Counted from the stretch's first letter, positions 16,652 through 25,673 are shown. The stretch is 42,315 bases of DNA from Chitinophagales bacterium (GCA_019694955.1 JAIBAX010000042.1:1-42315), one strand, 5' to 3'. The notes: generated by a model not told the origin, from the sequence alone. Translations and numbers: made by a program.

Positions 16652-17854
16652 CTACTCCAACTGCCGCAATGCCAGCCAAGTCATTAGTCCAGTTCCGATG
16701 GCGAGGCATCTTTCGTCCACGTCAAAAGTGGGGGTATGTATGGGGGAGGTGATGCCTTTTTCTTTGTTACCTGTGCCCAGTCGGTAGAAGCAGGCCGGCA
16801 CTTCCTGCGAGAAATAGCTGAAGTCTTCTGCCGTCATCCTTATTTCTAACGGCAACACATTTTCTTCTCCCAAATATTCTTTTGCCCATTTGATGGCATT
16901 TTCTGTGAGTGTTTCATCATTTTTCAGGAATGGATAGCCGTGTTCTATCCTACAATCGCATGTGCCTCCCATTCCTTCTGCTATGGAGGTGGCTATTTGT
17001 ATCATCTTCTTTTTTGCTTCGGCGCGCCAAGGTTCGTCAAAAGTGCGAAAAGTTCCTTCCATATACACTTCCTCGGGAATAATATTGGTGGCACCATTGC
17101 CGATTATCTTGCCGATGGTGAGTACACTTGGCAAAGTAGGATTGGCATTCCTGCTTACCACTTGCTGAAGAGCAATAACGATATGCGAAGCAATCAACAC
17201 CGGATCTATGGCCAATTGTGGTACTGCCCCATGACCACCTTTTCCTTTTACTGTAATGAACAGTTCATCGCAGGAAGCCATGGAGATACCTGCCCTGAAG
17301 GCTACTTTTCCGGTTTCTAATTGTGGCAATACATGTTGACCTACAATGGTTTCTACGTGCGGATTTTCGAGAACGCCTTCTTTAATCATCAAGGAAGCAC
17401 CACCGGGAAGTCGCTCCTCGGCAGGTTGGAAAATGATCTTAACGGTTCCTTCAAAATGGGCGCTGAGTTGCTGCAAAAGCAGGGCTGCACCTAAAACGCA
17501 AGTAGTATGCACATCGTGTCCGCAGGCATGCATGACACCTGTATTACACGATTTATACACTACATTATTTTGTTCAGTAATAGGAAGTGCGTCCATATCG
17601 CCACGTAAGGCAATGTTTTTTTTATCTGGATTTTTCCCTTCGATAATGGCGGCAATGCCATGCCCTCCAATATTTGAAGTAAAGCGAATACCTGCTTCTT
17701 TAAGTTGTTCGGCAATGAAAGCCGCTGTTTTTTCTTCTTGGAAAGAAAGTTCGGGGTGTGCGTGGAGGTGTTGTCGAACAGCTATCAATTTCGATTCTAA
17801 TGTTGCTGTTAATGCTTGGACGTGCTGTTTTAAGTTCATAGTGCATGTATTCAA
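16652..17854 (-). CDS. M20-family metallo-amidohydrolase (amidohydrolase/aminoacylase type)
   Basis: This 400-residue protein matches bacterial M20D enzymes such as N-acyl-L-amino-acid amidohydrolases and hippurate hydrolases, which cleave acyl groups from amino acids in the cytoplasm. Visible motifs: RQHLHAHPELSFQE at the N-terminus, LRGDMDALPI, the metal-binding MHACGHDVHTT, QPAEER with the catalytic Glu pair, the dimerisation-domain GKGGHGAVPQLAIDPV and the C-terminal MTAEDFSYFSQEVPACFYRLG with a final metal ligand near SPIHTPTFDVDE. No signal peptide is visible. The annotated Met gives MNTCTMNLKQHV; Met-6 at 17839 better fits the family start. The true substrate cannot be told from sequence. 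Confidence 0.93.
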   Translation of the reverse strand: MNTCTMNLKQHVQALTATLESKLIAVRQHLHAHPELSFQEEKTAAFIAEQLKEAGIRFTSNIGGHGIAAIIEGKNPDKKNIALRGDMDALPITEQNNVVYKSCNTGVMHACGHDVHTTCVLGAALLLQQLSAHFEGTVKIIFQPAEERLPGGASLMIKEGVLENPHVETIVGQHVLPQLETGKVAFRAGISMASCDELFITVKGKGGHGAVPQLAIDPVLIASHIVIALQQVVSRNANPTLPSVLTIGKIIGNGATNIIPEEVYMEGTFRTFDEPWRAEAKKKMIQIATSIAEGMGGTCDCRIEHGYPFLKNDETLTENAIKWAKEYLGEENVLPLEIRMTAEDFSYFSQEVPACFYRLGTGNKEKGITSPIHTPTFDVDERCLAIGTGLMTWLALRQLE

Positions 17855-17888
17855 TTACAAAATAAGGGTTTTTTTGTCGTAGTTTAGT

Positions 17889-17896
17889 TAATTTTG
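17889..17896 (+). promoter_or_regulatory. Possible -7 promoter element (TAATTTTG) of the small orphan gene
   Basis: TAATTTTG matches TAnnTTTG and lies 20 bases before the ATG at 17917. It supports, modestly, that the small plus-strand frame is expressed. Confidence 0.4.
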
Positions 17897-17916
17897 ATAT
17901 TCTTAAACGGATAAAA

Positions 17917-18291
17917 ATGCCAACACCATTAAGTGAAACCGATTCATACATGATTTTTGCCGATGGCGAAGACATATTCCTTTTTGACAAAGATATCAAT
18001 GAAGATGTTTGGCGGGTAAATATCGGGGAACGGGCTACATGCGCATGGATTGGTCTTTCAAATGAATGGGCTGTTATTGGAGGGAAGAAGCTATTCCTTT
18101 GGAAAGATGATATATTGAGAACAATTGTGGAGGATGACTTTATGAATATACAAGATTTTAAACAGGTTGAAGAAATGACCATCCTCATTTTAACTAATTC
18201 TTTAAACGAAGGCTCTATTGTTTGGTCATTTAATGTAGAAACGGGTAAAAAAGTAAAGATTTGTGATACAGATAGTTTTTTGAACCTTTAA
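17917..18291 (+). CDS. Small hypothetical protein of unknown function
   Basis: I do not recognise this 124-residue protein. It has no signal peptide, membrane helix or catalytic motif. The sequence alternates short hydrophobic strands and acidic turns (SYMIFADGEDIFLFDKDINEDVWRV, AVIGGKKLFLWKDD, ILILTNSLNEGSIVWSFNVETGKKVKI), which suggests a beta-rich fold such as one or two WD/beta-propeller-like blades. It is transcribed divergently from the M20 amidohydrolase gene and convergently with pyruvate kinase. A plausible -7 box at 17889 and natural-looking amino-acid composition argue it is real rather than a chance frame. Confidence 0.6.
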   Translation: MPTPLSETDSYMIFADGEDIFLFDKDINEDVWRVNIGERATCAWIGLSNEWAVIGGKKLFLWKDDILRTIVEDDFMNIQDFKQVEEMTILILTNSLNEGSIVWSFNVETGKKVKICDTDSFLNL

Positions 18292-18413
18292 GTTAAGTTT
18301 GACTAATATTTGTGGCTCATTTGAAAGAATTTTCTGGCTCAAAAGTTCTATATTTTAGCTTTAAACACTAAACTTCATGAACTTAAATTTATACAGCAGC
18401 TATTAGATATTTG

Positions 18414-19841
18414 CTACTTTATATAATTCACCTTAATCATATTTGTTCTACCTCTTCCTTTAATGGGCATGCTTGCGGTGTGTACAATGATATCTCCCGG
18501 CATCACGCGCTTGTGGTGTTTGAGGATGTCTATGGCATCATTTATGGAGCGGTCAGTACTTTCAAATTCGTCGTAATAAAAAGCTTCCACACCCCAAACT
18601 AAACTGAATGAGCTGATGATGGCTCTGTTGCTGGTAAAAATATAAATATTGGCTTTAGGTCTATAGCTGGCAATCATAAATGCAGTATATCCCGACCATG
18701 TCATTCCACTGATGGCTTTTGCATTTACATCTTCACATATCCGGCAGGCATTATAGCATATTGCATCCGACAGAAATGTTTTTGAATCTTTATTGGGGTG
18801 GAGGTTTTTGTGATAAATGATGCTTTCTTTTTCTGTTCTGGTAATGATCTTATCTATGGTTTCTATCACTTTTATAGGAAATTTTCCTACAGATGTTTCT
18901 CCGGAAAGCATGATACAATCCGCACCGTCAAACACGCCGTTGGCAACATCGGTAATCTCCGCACGTGAAGGTCGTGGCATTTCGAGCATGGACTCCATCA
19001 CTTGTGTAGCTATAATTACGGGCTTGGCAGAAATAATACATTTCTCGATGATGTCTTTCTGCACGATAGGCATTTCTTCCATAGGTACTTCTACACCCAA
19101 ATCGCCACGGGCAATCATAATGGCATCAGAAGCTTTTACGATGGAGTCGATATTTTTTATGGCCTCTGGTTTTTCGATTTTTGCGATAACCTTAGCGTGA
19201 TGATCGTTGGAATTGATGATTTCTTTCAGTTCATGTATAACTTTTGAGTTACGTACAAAAGAAATAGCTATCCAATTGACGGGTTGTGTTAATATGAAAG
19301 CAAGGTCTTCTCTGTCTTTTATGGTTAAACTTGGAACGGTTGTATTGGTATTGGGTAAGTTAAATCCTTTATTGGAGGACAATATACCGCCGTTGATTAC
19401 CTTACATGTTACAAGGTCTTTTCCATTTGTTTCTATAACTTTTAACTCAATTTTTCCATCATCTACTAATATCAATTCGCCGGGACGTACATCCTGGGCC
19501 AATTTCTCATAGGTTACATCAATGAGTTCTTTCGTACCCAATACCGGAGTTGTTGTTACCTGAATGATTTCACCATTGAGTAGCTCAATAGCATTGTTTT
19601 CAATCTTTCCAACGCGCAATTTAGGCCCTTGTAAATCGGCAATGAGTGCTACTGCTGCATTGTGTTCTTCGTTCAGGCGTTGTGTGTGTTCAATCACTTT
19701 CTGGTGGTCGGCATGTTTTCCGTGTGAGAAATTGAGTCTAAAGGCGTTCACACCTGCTTTGTATAGTTCTACCAACATTTCATAGCTATTAGTGGCCGGA
19801 CCGATGGTAGCGATTATTTTTGTTTTGCGCATATTATTCAA
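18414..19841 (-). CDS. pyk: Pyruvate kinase
   Basis: A 475-residue glycolytic enzyme that converts phosphoenolpyruvate and ADP to pyruvate and ATP. Key motifs: KIIATIGPAT at the N-terminus, FRLNFSHG with substrate-binding Arg and Asn, LQGPKLRVG, the catalytic-lysine and metal region AKIEKPEAIKNID, IMIARGDLGVEVP and ATQVMESM, then ADCIMLSGETSVGKFP. The C-terminal allosteric domain is of normal length. The upstream IPExxxVDY gene overlaps it by 8 bp, an arrangement that from general knowledge recurs in Bacteroidota. Met-4 (MRKTKIIATIG, 19832) is the start that best fits the family and would place the two genes one base apart. Confidence 0.97.
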   Translation of the reverse strand: MNNMRKTKIIATIGPATNSYEMLVELYKAGVNAFRLNFSHGKHADHQKVIEHTQRLNEEHNAAVALIADLQGPKLRVGKIENNAIELLNGEIIQVTTTPVLGTKELIDVTYEKLAQDVRPGELILVDDGKIELKVIETNGKDLVTCKVINGGILSSNKGFNLPNTNTTVPSLTIKDREDLAFILTQPVNWIAISFVRNSKVIHELKEIINSNDHHAKVIAKIEKPEAIKNIDSIVKASDAIMIARGDLGVEVPMEEMPIVQKDIIEKCIISAKPVIIATQVMESMLEMPRPSRAEITDVANGVFDGADCIMLSGETSVGKFPIKVIETIDKIITRTEKESIIYHKNLHPNKDSKTFLSDAICYNACRICEDVNAKAISGMTWSGYTAFMIASYRPKANIYIFTSNRAIISSFSLVWGVEAFYYDEFESTDRSINDAIDILKHHKRVMPGDIIVHTASMPIKGRGRTNMIKVNYIK

Positions 19842-20256
19842 GAATTAGATTATGGCGGGATTTGAGTTTTTCAGGATCTATTTCCAACACATGCTGCACA
19901 CCTGGGATTTTCAGCAAGTATCTTGAAAAGTCACATTCCATAAAAAAATCTGTTTCTCCTTTTACCAAAAACAAATAATCGACGCTTTTTAGTTCCGGCA
20001 AGAGAAAAGTTCCCGTACTCTTATTGCGAATGATCTCCAAACTGTAATGATCTTCGTCAATATCATACTTAAAATATGGAAAAGTGACAGTAGATGCTAT
20101 TGAGGTGACGTACATCTGCACATCTTCCTCTCTTTTAAATTTCCAGTCGAAAGCTTTATTGATGATCCAGCAAAGGCGGTGTTCAGGCAAGGAAGAAACG
20201 ATTCCCCACATGAGGAAGTCCACATTAAAATCTATATGGAGTTTACTCTTTCCCAT
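19834..20256 (-). CDS. IPExxxVDY family protein
   Basis: This protein of about 140 residues carries LPELKSVDYLFLVKG, a variant of the IPExxxVDY signature that names a small Bacteroidota family of unknown function, often next to pyruvate kinase. No membrane segment or catalytic motif is visible. I chose the Met at 20256 (MGKSKLHIDF) because family members start with a short Lys-rich head before a hydrophobic strand; an in-frame Met at 20271 would add five residues. TACCTTTG at 20261-20268 matches the -7 box but would imply an almost leaderless transcript. The gene overlaps the pyk frame, so the two are probably co-transcribed and translationally coupled. Confidence 0.8.
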   Translation of the reverse strand: MGKSKLHIDFNVDFLMWGIVSSLPEHRLCWIINKAFDWKFKREEDVQMYVTSIASTVTFPYFKYDIDEDHYSLEIIRNKSTGTFLLPELKSVDYLFLVKGETDFFMECDFSRYLLKIPGVQHVLEIDPEKLKSRHNLILE

Positions 20257-20321
20257 ACCGCAAAGGTACAATGTATGTATTAATGAGGTGTTTTATCTTA
20301 TTAATAATTGTGGATTGTAGT

Positions 20322-20350
20322 GCCGTCAACCTCGAGGGTTGACGGCACTT
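20322..20350. repeat. Long palindromic repeat, type B (CCTCGAGGG core), copy 2
   Basis: A perfect or nearly perfect 29-base palindrome with arms GTGCCGTCAACC and GGTTGACGGCAC around CTCGAG. It is the reverse-complement form of the type B copy at 9154 with longer arms, and it pairs with a type A copy at 20414. Confidence 0.75.
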
Positions 20351-20413
20351 TTCCGACATTACACAGCCAACCTATTAGTAAAACATTGATTGTCAAAATG
20401 AAATGATTTTTCA

Positions 20414-20430
20414 CCAACCTCGGAGGTTGA
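20414..20430. repeat. Palindromic repeat, type A (CCTCGGAGG core), copy 2
   Basis: CCAACCTCGGAGGTTGA repeats the core of the copy at 9058. It lies about 90 bp from the type B copy at 20322 and just outside the pyrophosphatase terminator. Confidence 0.65.
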
Positions 20431-20441
20431 AATTTTAAAAC

Positions 20442-20470
20442 AAAAAAAGGGAGCATTTCGCTCCCTTTTT
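20442..20470 (-). terminator. Rho-independent terminator of the membrane pyrophosphatase gene
   Basis: GGGAGC and GCTCCC form a stem around a five-base ATTTC loop, extended by an A tract on one side and a T tract on the other. It can act in both directions; the gene ending nearest it is the minus-strand pyrophosphatase (stop at 20492). Confidence 0.8.
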
Positions 20471-20491
20471 ATAACTATCCGTTTGGTTAAA

Positions 20492-23332
20492 CTACTTCTC
20501 TAAAACATTTACAGAAATTCTTCTGTTTTGTCTTCTCCCTTCTTCGGTATCATTACTGACAACAGGCCATTGCTCTCCATATCCTTCTGATTTCAACCTG
20601 TCCGCTGCAATTCCTTTGGCTATCAGTTGATTCATCACTGATTTTGCCCTATCACCACTCAGCGCAAGGTTTTTAGCATCGTCGCCAACATTATCCGTAT
20701 AACCGCCCACTTTAATTTTTACAGTAGGGAAGGCTTTTAGAATAGCGGTAAGGTTATCCAATTGCTCTTGCGACTCTGGTGTAAGTTGGGTGCTTCCCGA
20801 CTGAAACAACAGGCGATCGAAATCAAACCAAGTTGTCTTTGAAATCGGTGCAGCTTTATCTTCAATAAATCCTAACAATTTTTGCTCTAAGCTATTGCCT
20901 GGAAAGGTAATTTCTGTGCCGTTGTCAAACTTTATCTTTCTGATATCTATTTTAACATTTGGCCCAATGAACTTTCCGTTCTCATCGTACATAGCCATAC
21001 ATTGTTCCTTTTGTTCCGGTGTGCAACCCTTTTCATCACACATTTTGGCACATTCTTCTTTCGTCATTTTTGAGCATTCATCAATACTACAATTGCCAAT
21101 CATGTCAGCTTCTCTTTTACAGCAAGCGCCTTTTTCTCCTTCGCACATTTTGCCATGAGCATCGGCACACATCGCCACTTGCCCACCAGAGTTGTTTTCG
21201 TCGAAGACATTGCCAAACAAACCATTGATGGTCAGATAAGGCGCAATTACTAGTGAAACAATAGACATCAACTTAATCAGGATGTTCATGGAAGGACCGG
21301 AAGTATCTTTGAATGGGTCACCAACGGTATCACCTGTTACAGCTGCCTTATGAGGTTCTGATTTCTTATAATAAGTCTGTCCGTTTATTTCCACGCCTTT
21401 TTCAAAGGATTTCTTAGCATTGTCCCAAGCACCACCGGCATTTGATTGAAACATACCCATCAATACGCCTGATACAGTAACCCCTGCCAACAAACCACCC
21501 AAAACTTCGGGACCGAAGATAAAACCTACCACTACTGGAACGATTAACGCAATCGCTCCTGGAGCAATCATTTCTTTTATTGAGGCTTCTGTTGAAATAG
21601 CCACACATTTCTCATATTCCGGCTTTGCTTTGTACTCCATGATACCTGGAATTTCTCTGAACTGACGTCTTACTTCTTCTACCATGGCCATTGCCGCTCT
21701 ACCTACAGCAGAAATTGCCAATGCTGAGAAGATGAATGGAATCATACCGCCAACAAAAAGTCCTGCTAAAACGGGTGCTTTGTATATATCAATAGCGCTG
21801 ATACCAGAAACGCCCACGAAGGCGGCAAATAGTGCTAATGAAGTTAATGCTGCTGATGCGATAGCGAAACCTTTACCTGTTGCGGCAGTAGTATTTCCAA
21901 CGGCATCTAAGATATCTGTTCTTCCTCTTACTTCTTCCGGTAACTGGCTCATTTCGGCAATACCACCTGCATTATCTGCAATCGGTCCGAATGCATCGAT
22001 AGCTAACTGCATCGCTGTTGTTGCCATCATACCTGCTGCGGCAATAGCCACACCATATAAACCTGCACAACCATAAGAAGCGAAAATACCTGCTGCCAAA
22101 ACTAATATGGGTAATACTGTTGACTCCATACCTATTGCCAAACCACCTATGATATTTGTGGCATGCCCTGTAGAAGATTGACGAACGATACTTTTTACAG
22201 GTCTTTTGCCCATGGCAGTATAGTATTCAGTGATGAAACTCATCAAAAATCCTACTACTAATCCTACAACGATGGCACCAATTACACCGTTCGCTGTAAA
22301 GGTGTGATTTCTGAGGGTCATCTCGGCTGGCAACATCCATCTTACTAAAGGTACGCAAGCAATTCCGGTTAAAATAATAGAAAGATTATTTCCAAGATTT
22401 AAAGCACCTTGTACATCACCATTATCGTCTTTAACCTTAACAAATAATGTACCGATGATTGAGAAGATGATGCCGATACCTGCAATTACCATTGGTAAAA
22501 GTATAGGAGCCATACCGCCAAAATTATCTTTGGAATCGATTTCTTGTCCCAATACCATGGTAGCTAAAACCGTTGCCACATAAGAACCGAATAAGTCTGC
22601 GCCCATACCTGCTACGTCTCCCACGTTATCACCTACGTTATCGGCGATGGTTGCCGGATTTCTAACGTCATCCTCTGGGATACCTGCCTCCACTTTACCT
22701 ACTAAGTCAGCACCTACATCGGCGGCTTTTGTATAGATACCGCCACCAACACGTGCAAATAGTGCGATAGATTCTGCGCCAAGAGAAAACCCTGTGAGTA
22801 CTTCAATCGCTTTTTTCATTTCATGACCGCTCACTGCGGCACCTTCAGGAACAAAATACTTATAAAAAATGATGAATAAACTTCCTAAACCAAATACTGC
22901 TAAACCTGCAACACCTAATCCCATGACAGAACCGCCGGTAAAAGATACCTTAAGTGCTTGTGCTAGGCTGGTACGTGCTGCTTGTGTGGTACGTACATTA
23001 GCTTTGGTAGCAACTTTCATCCCGATATATCCTGCGGTTGCAGAAAACACTGCACCAATAAGGAATGCTACTGCAATAATGGGGCTTGATTCTTCATTTG
23101 TAGAACCAAGGATACCTAATAGTATCGCTGCAATTATGGCGAAATAAGTCAAAATCTTCCATTCTGCTTTCAAGAAAGCAATAGCACCTGCGGCTATATG
23201 TCCTGCAAGTTCTTGCATATTCTTATCTCCTGCGTCCTGTTTATTTACCCAAGAAGATTTCATCGCCATCACCAACAATCCTACCACACCTAATATGGGT
23301 GCTACATAAATCAACAAATCATTCATATTCAT
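20492..23332 (-). CDS. hppA: Membrane ion-pumping pyrophosphatase with C-terminal Cys-rich and OmpA domains
   Basis: Residues 1-710 are a complete membrane pyrophosphatase, which couples PPi hydrolysis to H+ or Na+ export. The catalytic loop [35 protein letters not shown] (205-239) and [18 protein letters not shown] (479-496) are clear; Ala rather than Lys in GNTTAATG points to the K+-dependent class. The usual family length is about 700-750; this protein has 946 residues. After the last helices come a Cys-rich stretch (722-778, ten Cys) and an OmpA-type peptidoglycan-binding domain (838-946: [44 protein letters not shown]). Because the family's C-terminus is on the outer face of the membrane, the OmpA domain would sit in the periplasm and could tether the pump to peptidoglycan. 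TATCTTTG at 23355-23362 lies 22 bases upstream of the start, and a terminator follows. Confidence 0.95.
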   Translation of the reverse strand: MNMNDLLIYVAPILGVVGLLVMAMKSSWVNKQDAGDKNMQELAGHIAAGAIAFLKAEWKILTYFAIIAAILLGILGSTNEESSPIIAVAFLIGAVFSATAGYIGMKVATKANVRTTQAARTSLAQALKVSFTGGSVMGLGVAGLAVFGLGSLFIIFYKYFVPEGAAVSGHEMKKAIEVLTGFSLGAESIALFARVGGGIYTKAADVGADLVGKVEAGIPEDDVRNPATIADNVGDNVGDVAGMGADLFGSYVATVLATMVLGQEIDSKDNFGGMAPILLPMVIAGIGIIFSIIGTLFVKVKDDNGDVQGALNLGNNLSIILTGIACVPLVRWMLPAEMTLRNHTFTANGVIGAIVVGLVVGFLMSFITEYYTAMGKRPVKSIVRQSSTGHATNIIGGLAIGMESTVLPILVLAAGIFASYGCAGLYGVAIAAAGMMATTAMQLAIDAFGPIADNAGGIAEMSQLPEEVRGRTDILDAVGNTTAATGKGFAIASAALTSLALFAAFVGVSGISAIDIYKAPVLAGLFVGGMIPFIFSALAISAVGRAAMAMVEEVRRQFREIPGIMEYKAKPEYEKCVAISTEASIKEMIAPGAIALIVPVVVGFIFGPEVLGGLLAGVTVSGVLMGMFQSNAGGAWDNAKKSFEKGVEINGQTYYKKSEPHKAAVTGDTVGDPFKDTSGPSMNILIKLMSIVSLVIAPYLTINGLFGNVFDENNSGGQVAMCADAHGKMCEGEKGACCKREADMIGNCSIDECSKMTKEECAKMCDEKGCTPEQKEQCMAMYDENGKFIGPNVKIDIRKIKFDNGTEITFPGNSLEQKLLGFIEDKAAPISKTTWFDFDRLLFQSGSTQLTPESQEQLDNLTAILKAFPTVKIKVGGYTDNVGDDAKNLALSGDRAKSVMNQLIAKGIAADRLKSEGYGEQWPVVSNDTEEGRRQNRRISVNVLEK

Positions 23333-23354
23333 AATTTTGGTTAAAAATTTTCCG

Positions 23355-23362
23355 CAAAGATA
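23355..23362 (-). promoter_or_regulatory. Bacteroidota -7 promoter element (TATCTTTG) of the pyrophosphatase gene
   Basis: The minus strand reads TATCTTTG, 22 bases before the ATG, identical to the icd and rpsA elements. Confidence 0.6.
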
Positions 23363-23508
23363 CGGTTAAGTACCTATTTATCAAATATGTAAAAGATTCA
23401 GGAATATTAACAAATTGTCATTCAAATCATATAAAATAGGCGGTGCTTACCGCATTTGCAAAACAACCCTGTATAGAATCAAAGTTTATAGATTGGGGGC
23501 ATGGAAAT

Positions 23509-23538
23509 AAAAATGCCCCTGCTTTCGCAGAGGCATTC
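23509..23538 (-). terminator. Terminator downstream of the two-lipoprotein unit
   Basis: AATGCCTCTGC and GCAGGGGCATT pair around GAAA on the minus strand, followed by TTTTATTT. The core CCCCTGCTTTCGCAGAGGC is shared with the terminator at 28461. Confidence 0.7.
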
Positions 23539-23607
23539 CCTATTGGGCAGTTAGAATTGCTTTTTGTTCTTTTTTCTGCTCATCTCGGAAATAAAGGGAA
23601 AGGGAAC

Positions 23608-24348
23608 TCAATAGCGTCCGGCGATAATAGCTTCATTTGGGGTTAATTTATAGGCATACCCGACAAGATAGTAACGGATTACTCCATTACCATTATTTGT
23701 ATGATTAACTTCAATCCATCCATAATGGTAATCCGTCTCTCCAGGAAATTTTAATTTCACTGGAATAAATCTTTTTACATTTCCAAGATTAAAGGTTATC
23801 ATTTCCCAAGTATCAATTAAAAAAGCTTTATTGCTTGTAACGCCAGTATTTGTATTATAATTAGATTTATAGTAATTTAAGACTCCATGCGTTCTTAATC
23901 CGGCATCCACAATAATACCATCATAAGAAAATGAACCATCTATTCCTTGTCCTTCTACTCGTCCTAAAGGTATTGCCTCACTTCCATTCGTGCCATCCTC
24001 TTTTTTTAATACTCCTGCTGTTAATCCTATTCTTGAATCATTTAAGCCTTCAACTGAAACATAGCTAATATGATATTCTAAATTTTCACCTAAATCCTGT
24101 ATGTCACTAAAAAAAATAAATTTCACATCGCTTATACCATCCTTATTAAAGTCTAATTCCGTAATCTCTTCTTTCCTTACTGCTGTTACGTCATTTATTG
24201 GATTTAATTGTTTATTATTTCCACTAATATATTCAATATCAGGATCACAATCAATGCACGCAGGTTCATCTTGTTTGCAGCTTATGAAAACTAATGGGAA
24301 AGAAAGTGCCATTAGAAAAAATACCATTTTTAATTGTTTGTTTTTCAT
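23608..24348 (-). CDS. Hypothetical lipoprotein
   Basis: A 246-residue protein with a lipoprotein signal peptide (hydrophobic stretch ending in LVFISC, lipobox Cys near residue 24, then KQDEP). The mature part has an EF-hand-like DFNKDGISD (Asp/Asn-rich calcium-type loop) followed by beta-rich sequence and ends in YKLTPNEAIIAGRY. No known family is recognised. It sits 34 bp downstream of another lipoprotein gene on the same strand, so the two are probably one operon, and it has a terminator some 70 bases downstream. A surface or periplasmic location is expected; whether it is exported to the outer face cannot be told. Confidence 0.8.
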   Translation of the reverse strand: MKNKQLKMVFFLMALSFPLVFISCKQDEPACIDCDPDIEYISGNNKQLNPINDVTAVRKEEITELDFNKDGISDVKFIFFSDIQDLGENLEYHISYVSVEGLNDSRIGLTAGVLKKEDGTNGSEAIPLGRVEGQGIDGSFSYDGIIVDAGLRTHGVLNYYKSNYNTNTGVTSNKAFLIDTWEMITFNLGNVKRFIPVKLKFPGETDYHYGWIEVNHTNNGNGVIRYYLVGYAYKLTPNEAIIAGRY

Positions 24349-24382
24349 AGTTTTAATTTTATGTGAATGAATGTTTTAACTT

Positions 24383-25549
24383 TTATAATTGACGAACTGC
24401 TCTTACTGAATACTTGTTAGAGGCGTCTCTTTCTTTTTGGGTTCCATCGATAAAGCTGAATGCCATTCTATTGGTTGAACTCCAAAAGAAAAAATTACCT
24501 ATTTGCGCAGCATTTTTGATTTTATACAGTTCCTTTAATTCATTTATGGTTGGCAAATACCAATCTGTATAGCCATTTAGTTCATAATCAGCAGCTTTGA
24601 AACAAGCATAATCTGTTGAATTTGTTCTAATTATGGTATAATTTATTAAATTGGTGGTATTTAATTGTCCATAACCTATTTGGGAATAAGTAGTTGGGAA
24701 TGGTCCTAATAAGGAACCATATTGTGCGATGCCTTCTGGACCATTTAAATCTTCATTATTACATTCCAAATATCTCCATCCATCAGAAAAAGTACCTTTG
24801 TCATAAAATATTCTGCCACCAGCAGGACCCTCTTCACCTATTGCATAATATGGAGTAGTAATTTGCACTTGGTTGCTATATGCTGTGCCTTGGCTATTAA
24901 CAGCATAAGCTCTAAAGTAATATGTGGTGCCATAGGTAAGTTTTCCTATAATATTTCCGAACAATCCGTTTCCACTACCGCCATCATATTTATCGTTGGC
25001 AACGGTAGGATTTGGGGAAGTGCCGTAACATATTCCTCTTTCGGTAACAACGCTGCCACCATTTTCTTGAACAGTAGCATAAGCGGTAACACTGTGTGGC
25101 TTTAGAAAATCTGCTCCTGTTAAAATTTCATTCATTACAACCTTCGCCAGCGAGGTTTCGGTGGTGAATGAGATTTCAGTACTGTAAGCAATTCCTTTGT
25201 CATTTTTCGCATACGCTCTTAGATAATAAATGGTATTTTTCTGTAATCCTGTCAAATTGCTTGTAAATGTTCCTTTGCCGGAGCCTGCAGCTACTCTATT
25301 GTTTTCTATTGTAGGGTTTGCTACGGTATTGTAACAAAAACCTCTTTCAGAAATGGCTGCACCACCATCATTTGTTACTTCGGCTGTGATATATGCGCCT
25401 GTGCTGGTAATATTAGAAATCAATCCTAAACTAACACTTGGGGAAGTAATGACTGGTTCAGGTTCATTTTTGTCTTTTTTGCATGAAAATAAAAAGGTTG
25501 CAAAAAGAAGGATAAGGAGGATTTTCTGTTTTTTAATAATAGTTTTCAT
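24383..25549 (-). CDS. Lipoprotein with fibronectin-III-like repeats and DUF1566-type C-terminal domain
   Basis: A 388-residue lipoprotein (lipobox LFSC near residue 23, then KKDKNEPEP). Two repeats of about 85 residues follow, each with ERGFCYNT-ANPTIENNRVAAGSGKGTF or ERGICYGT-PNPTVANDKYDGGSGNGLF and YYLRAYAKNDKGIAYS or YYFRAYAVNSQGTAYS: fibronectin type III-like modules of the kind found in Bacteroidota surface proteins. The C-terminal part (EEGPAGGRIFYDKG, ELNGYTDWYLPTINELKELYKI, FFWSSTN, YSVRAVRQL) is a DUF1566/Lcl-type domain related to C-type-lectin-like folds. It is divergent from the LytS/LytTR operon, with a putative operator between them, so it may be under that system's control. 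The activity is unknown. Confidence 0.85.
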   Translation of the reverse strand: MKTIIKKQKILLILLFATFLFSCKKDKNEPEPVITSPSVSLGLISNITSTGAYITAEVTNDGGAAISERGFCYNTVANPTIENNRVAAGSGKGTFTSNLTGLQKNTIYYLRAYAKNDKGIAYSTEISFTTETSLAKVVMNEILTGADFLKPHSVTAYATVQENGGSVVTERGICYGTSPNPTVANDKYDGGSGNGLFGNIIGKLTYGTTYYFRAYAVNSQGTAYSNQVQITTPYYAIGEEGPAGGRIFYDKGTFSDGWRYLECNNEDLNGPEGIAQYGSLLGPFPTTYSQIGYGQLNTTNLINYTIIRTNSTDYACFKAADYELNGYTDWYLPTINELKELYKIKNAAQIGNFFFWSSTNRMAFSFIDGTQKERDASNKYSVRAVRQL

Positions 25550-25617
25550 AATTGTAAAATTTTGGTTAAGATTTACAGTTCAAATATGTAACCAATTGGT
25601 GGTTTAATTTTTTATGT

Positions 25618-25651
25618 TGAGTGAATGGTAGCTATTAATGAGTGAATGGTA
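25618..25651. promoter_or_regulatory. Putative LytTR operator: 13-bp direct repeats at a 21-bp period
   Basis: TGAGTGAATGGTA occurs at 25618-25630 and again, identically, at 25639-25651, a start-to-start distance of 21 bp or two helical turns. LytTR regulators typically bind two direct repeats spaced about two turns apart. The repeats lie between the divergent DUF1566 lipoprotein gene and the sensor kinase gene, 23 bases before the kinase ATG, so autoregulation or control of the lipoproteins is a reasonable inference. Confidence 0.5.
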
Positions 25652-25660
25652 ATTTTTTAG

Positions 25661-25668
25661 TAGATTTG
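25661..25668 (+). promoter_or_regulatory. Possible -7 promoter element (TAGATTTG) of the sensor kinase operon
   Basis: TAGATTTG matches TAnnTTTG ten bases after the direct repeats, but only five bases before the ATG, which would make the transcript nearly leaderless. The signal peptide requires this ATG, so the call is weak. Confidence 0.3.
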
Positions 25669-25673
25669 TTAGT

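Noticed and set aside
17346..17882. Plus-strand open frame of 178 codons opposite the M20 amidohydrolase gene
   Set aside because: It lies wholly antisense to a gene with clear family motifs, and its Ser/Pro/Cys-rich translation has no recognisable domain.
20261..20268. TACCTTTG as a promoter of the IPExxxVDY gene
   Set aside because: It would place transcription start at the preferred start codon; it overlaps the alternative five-residue N-terminal extension, so it was not listed as a separate feature.
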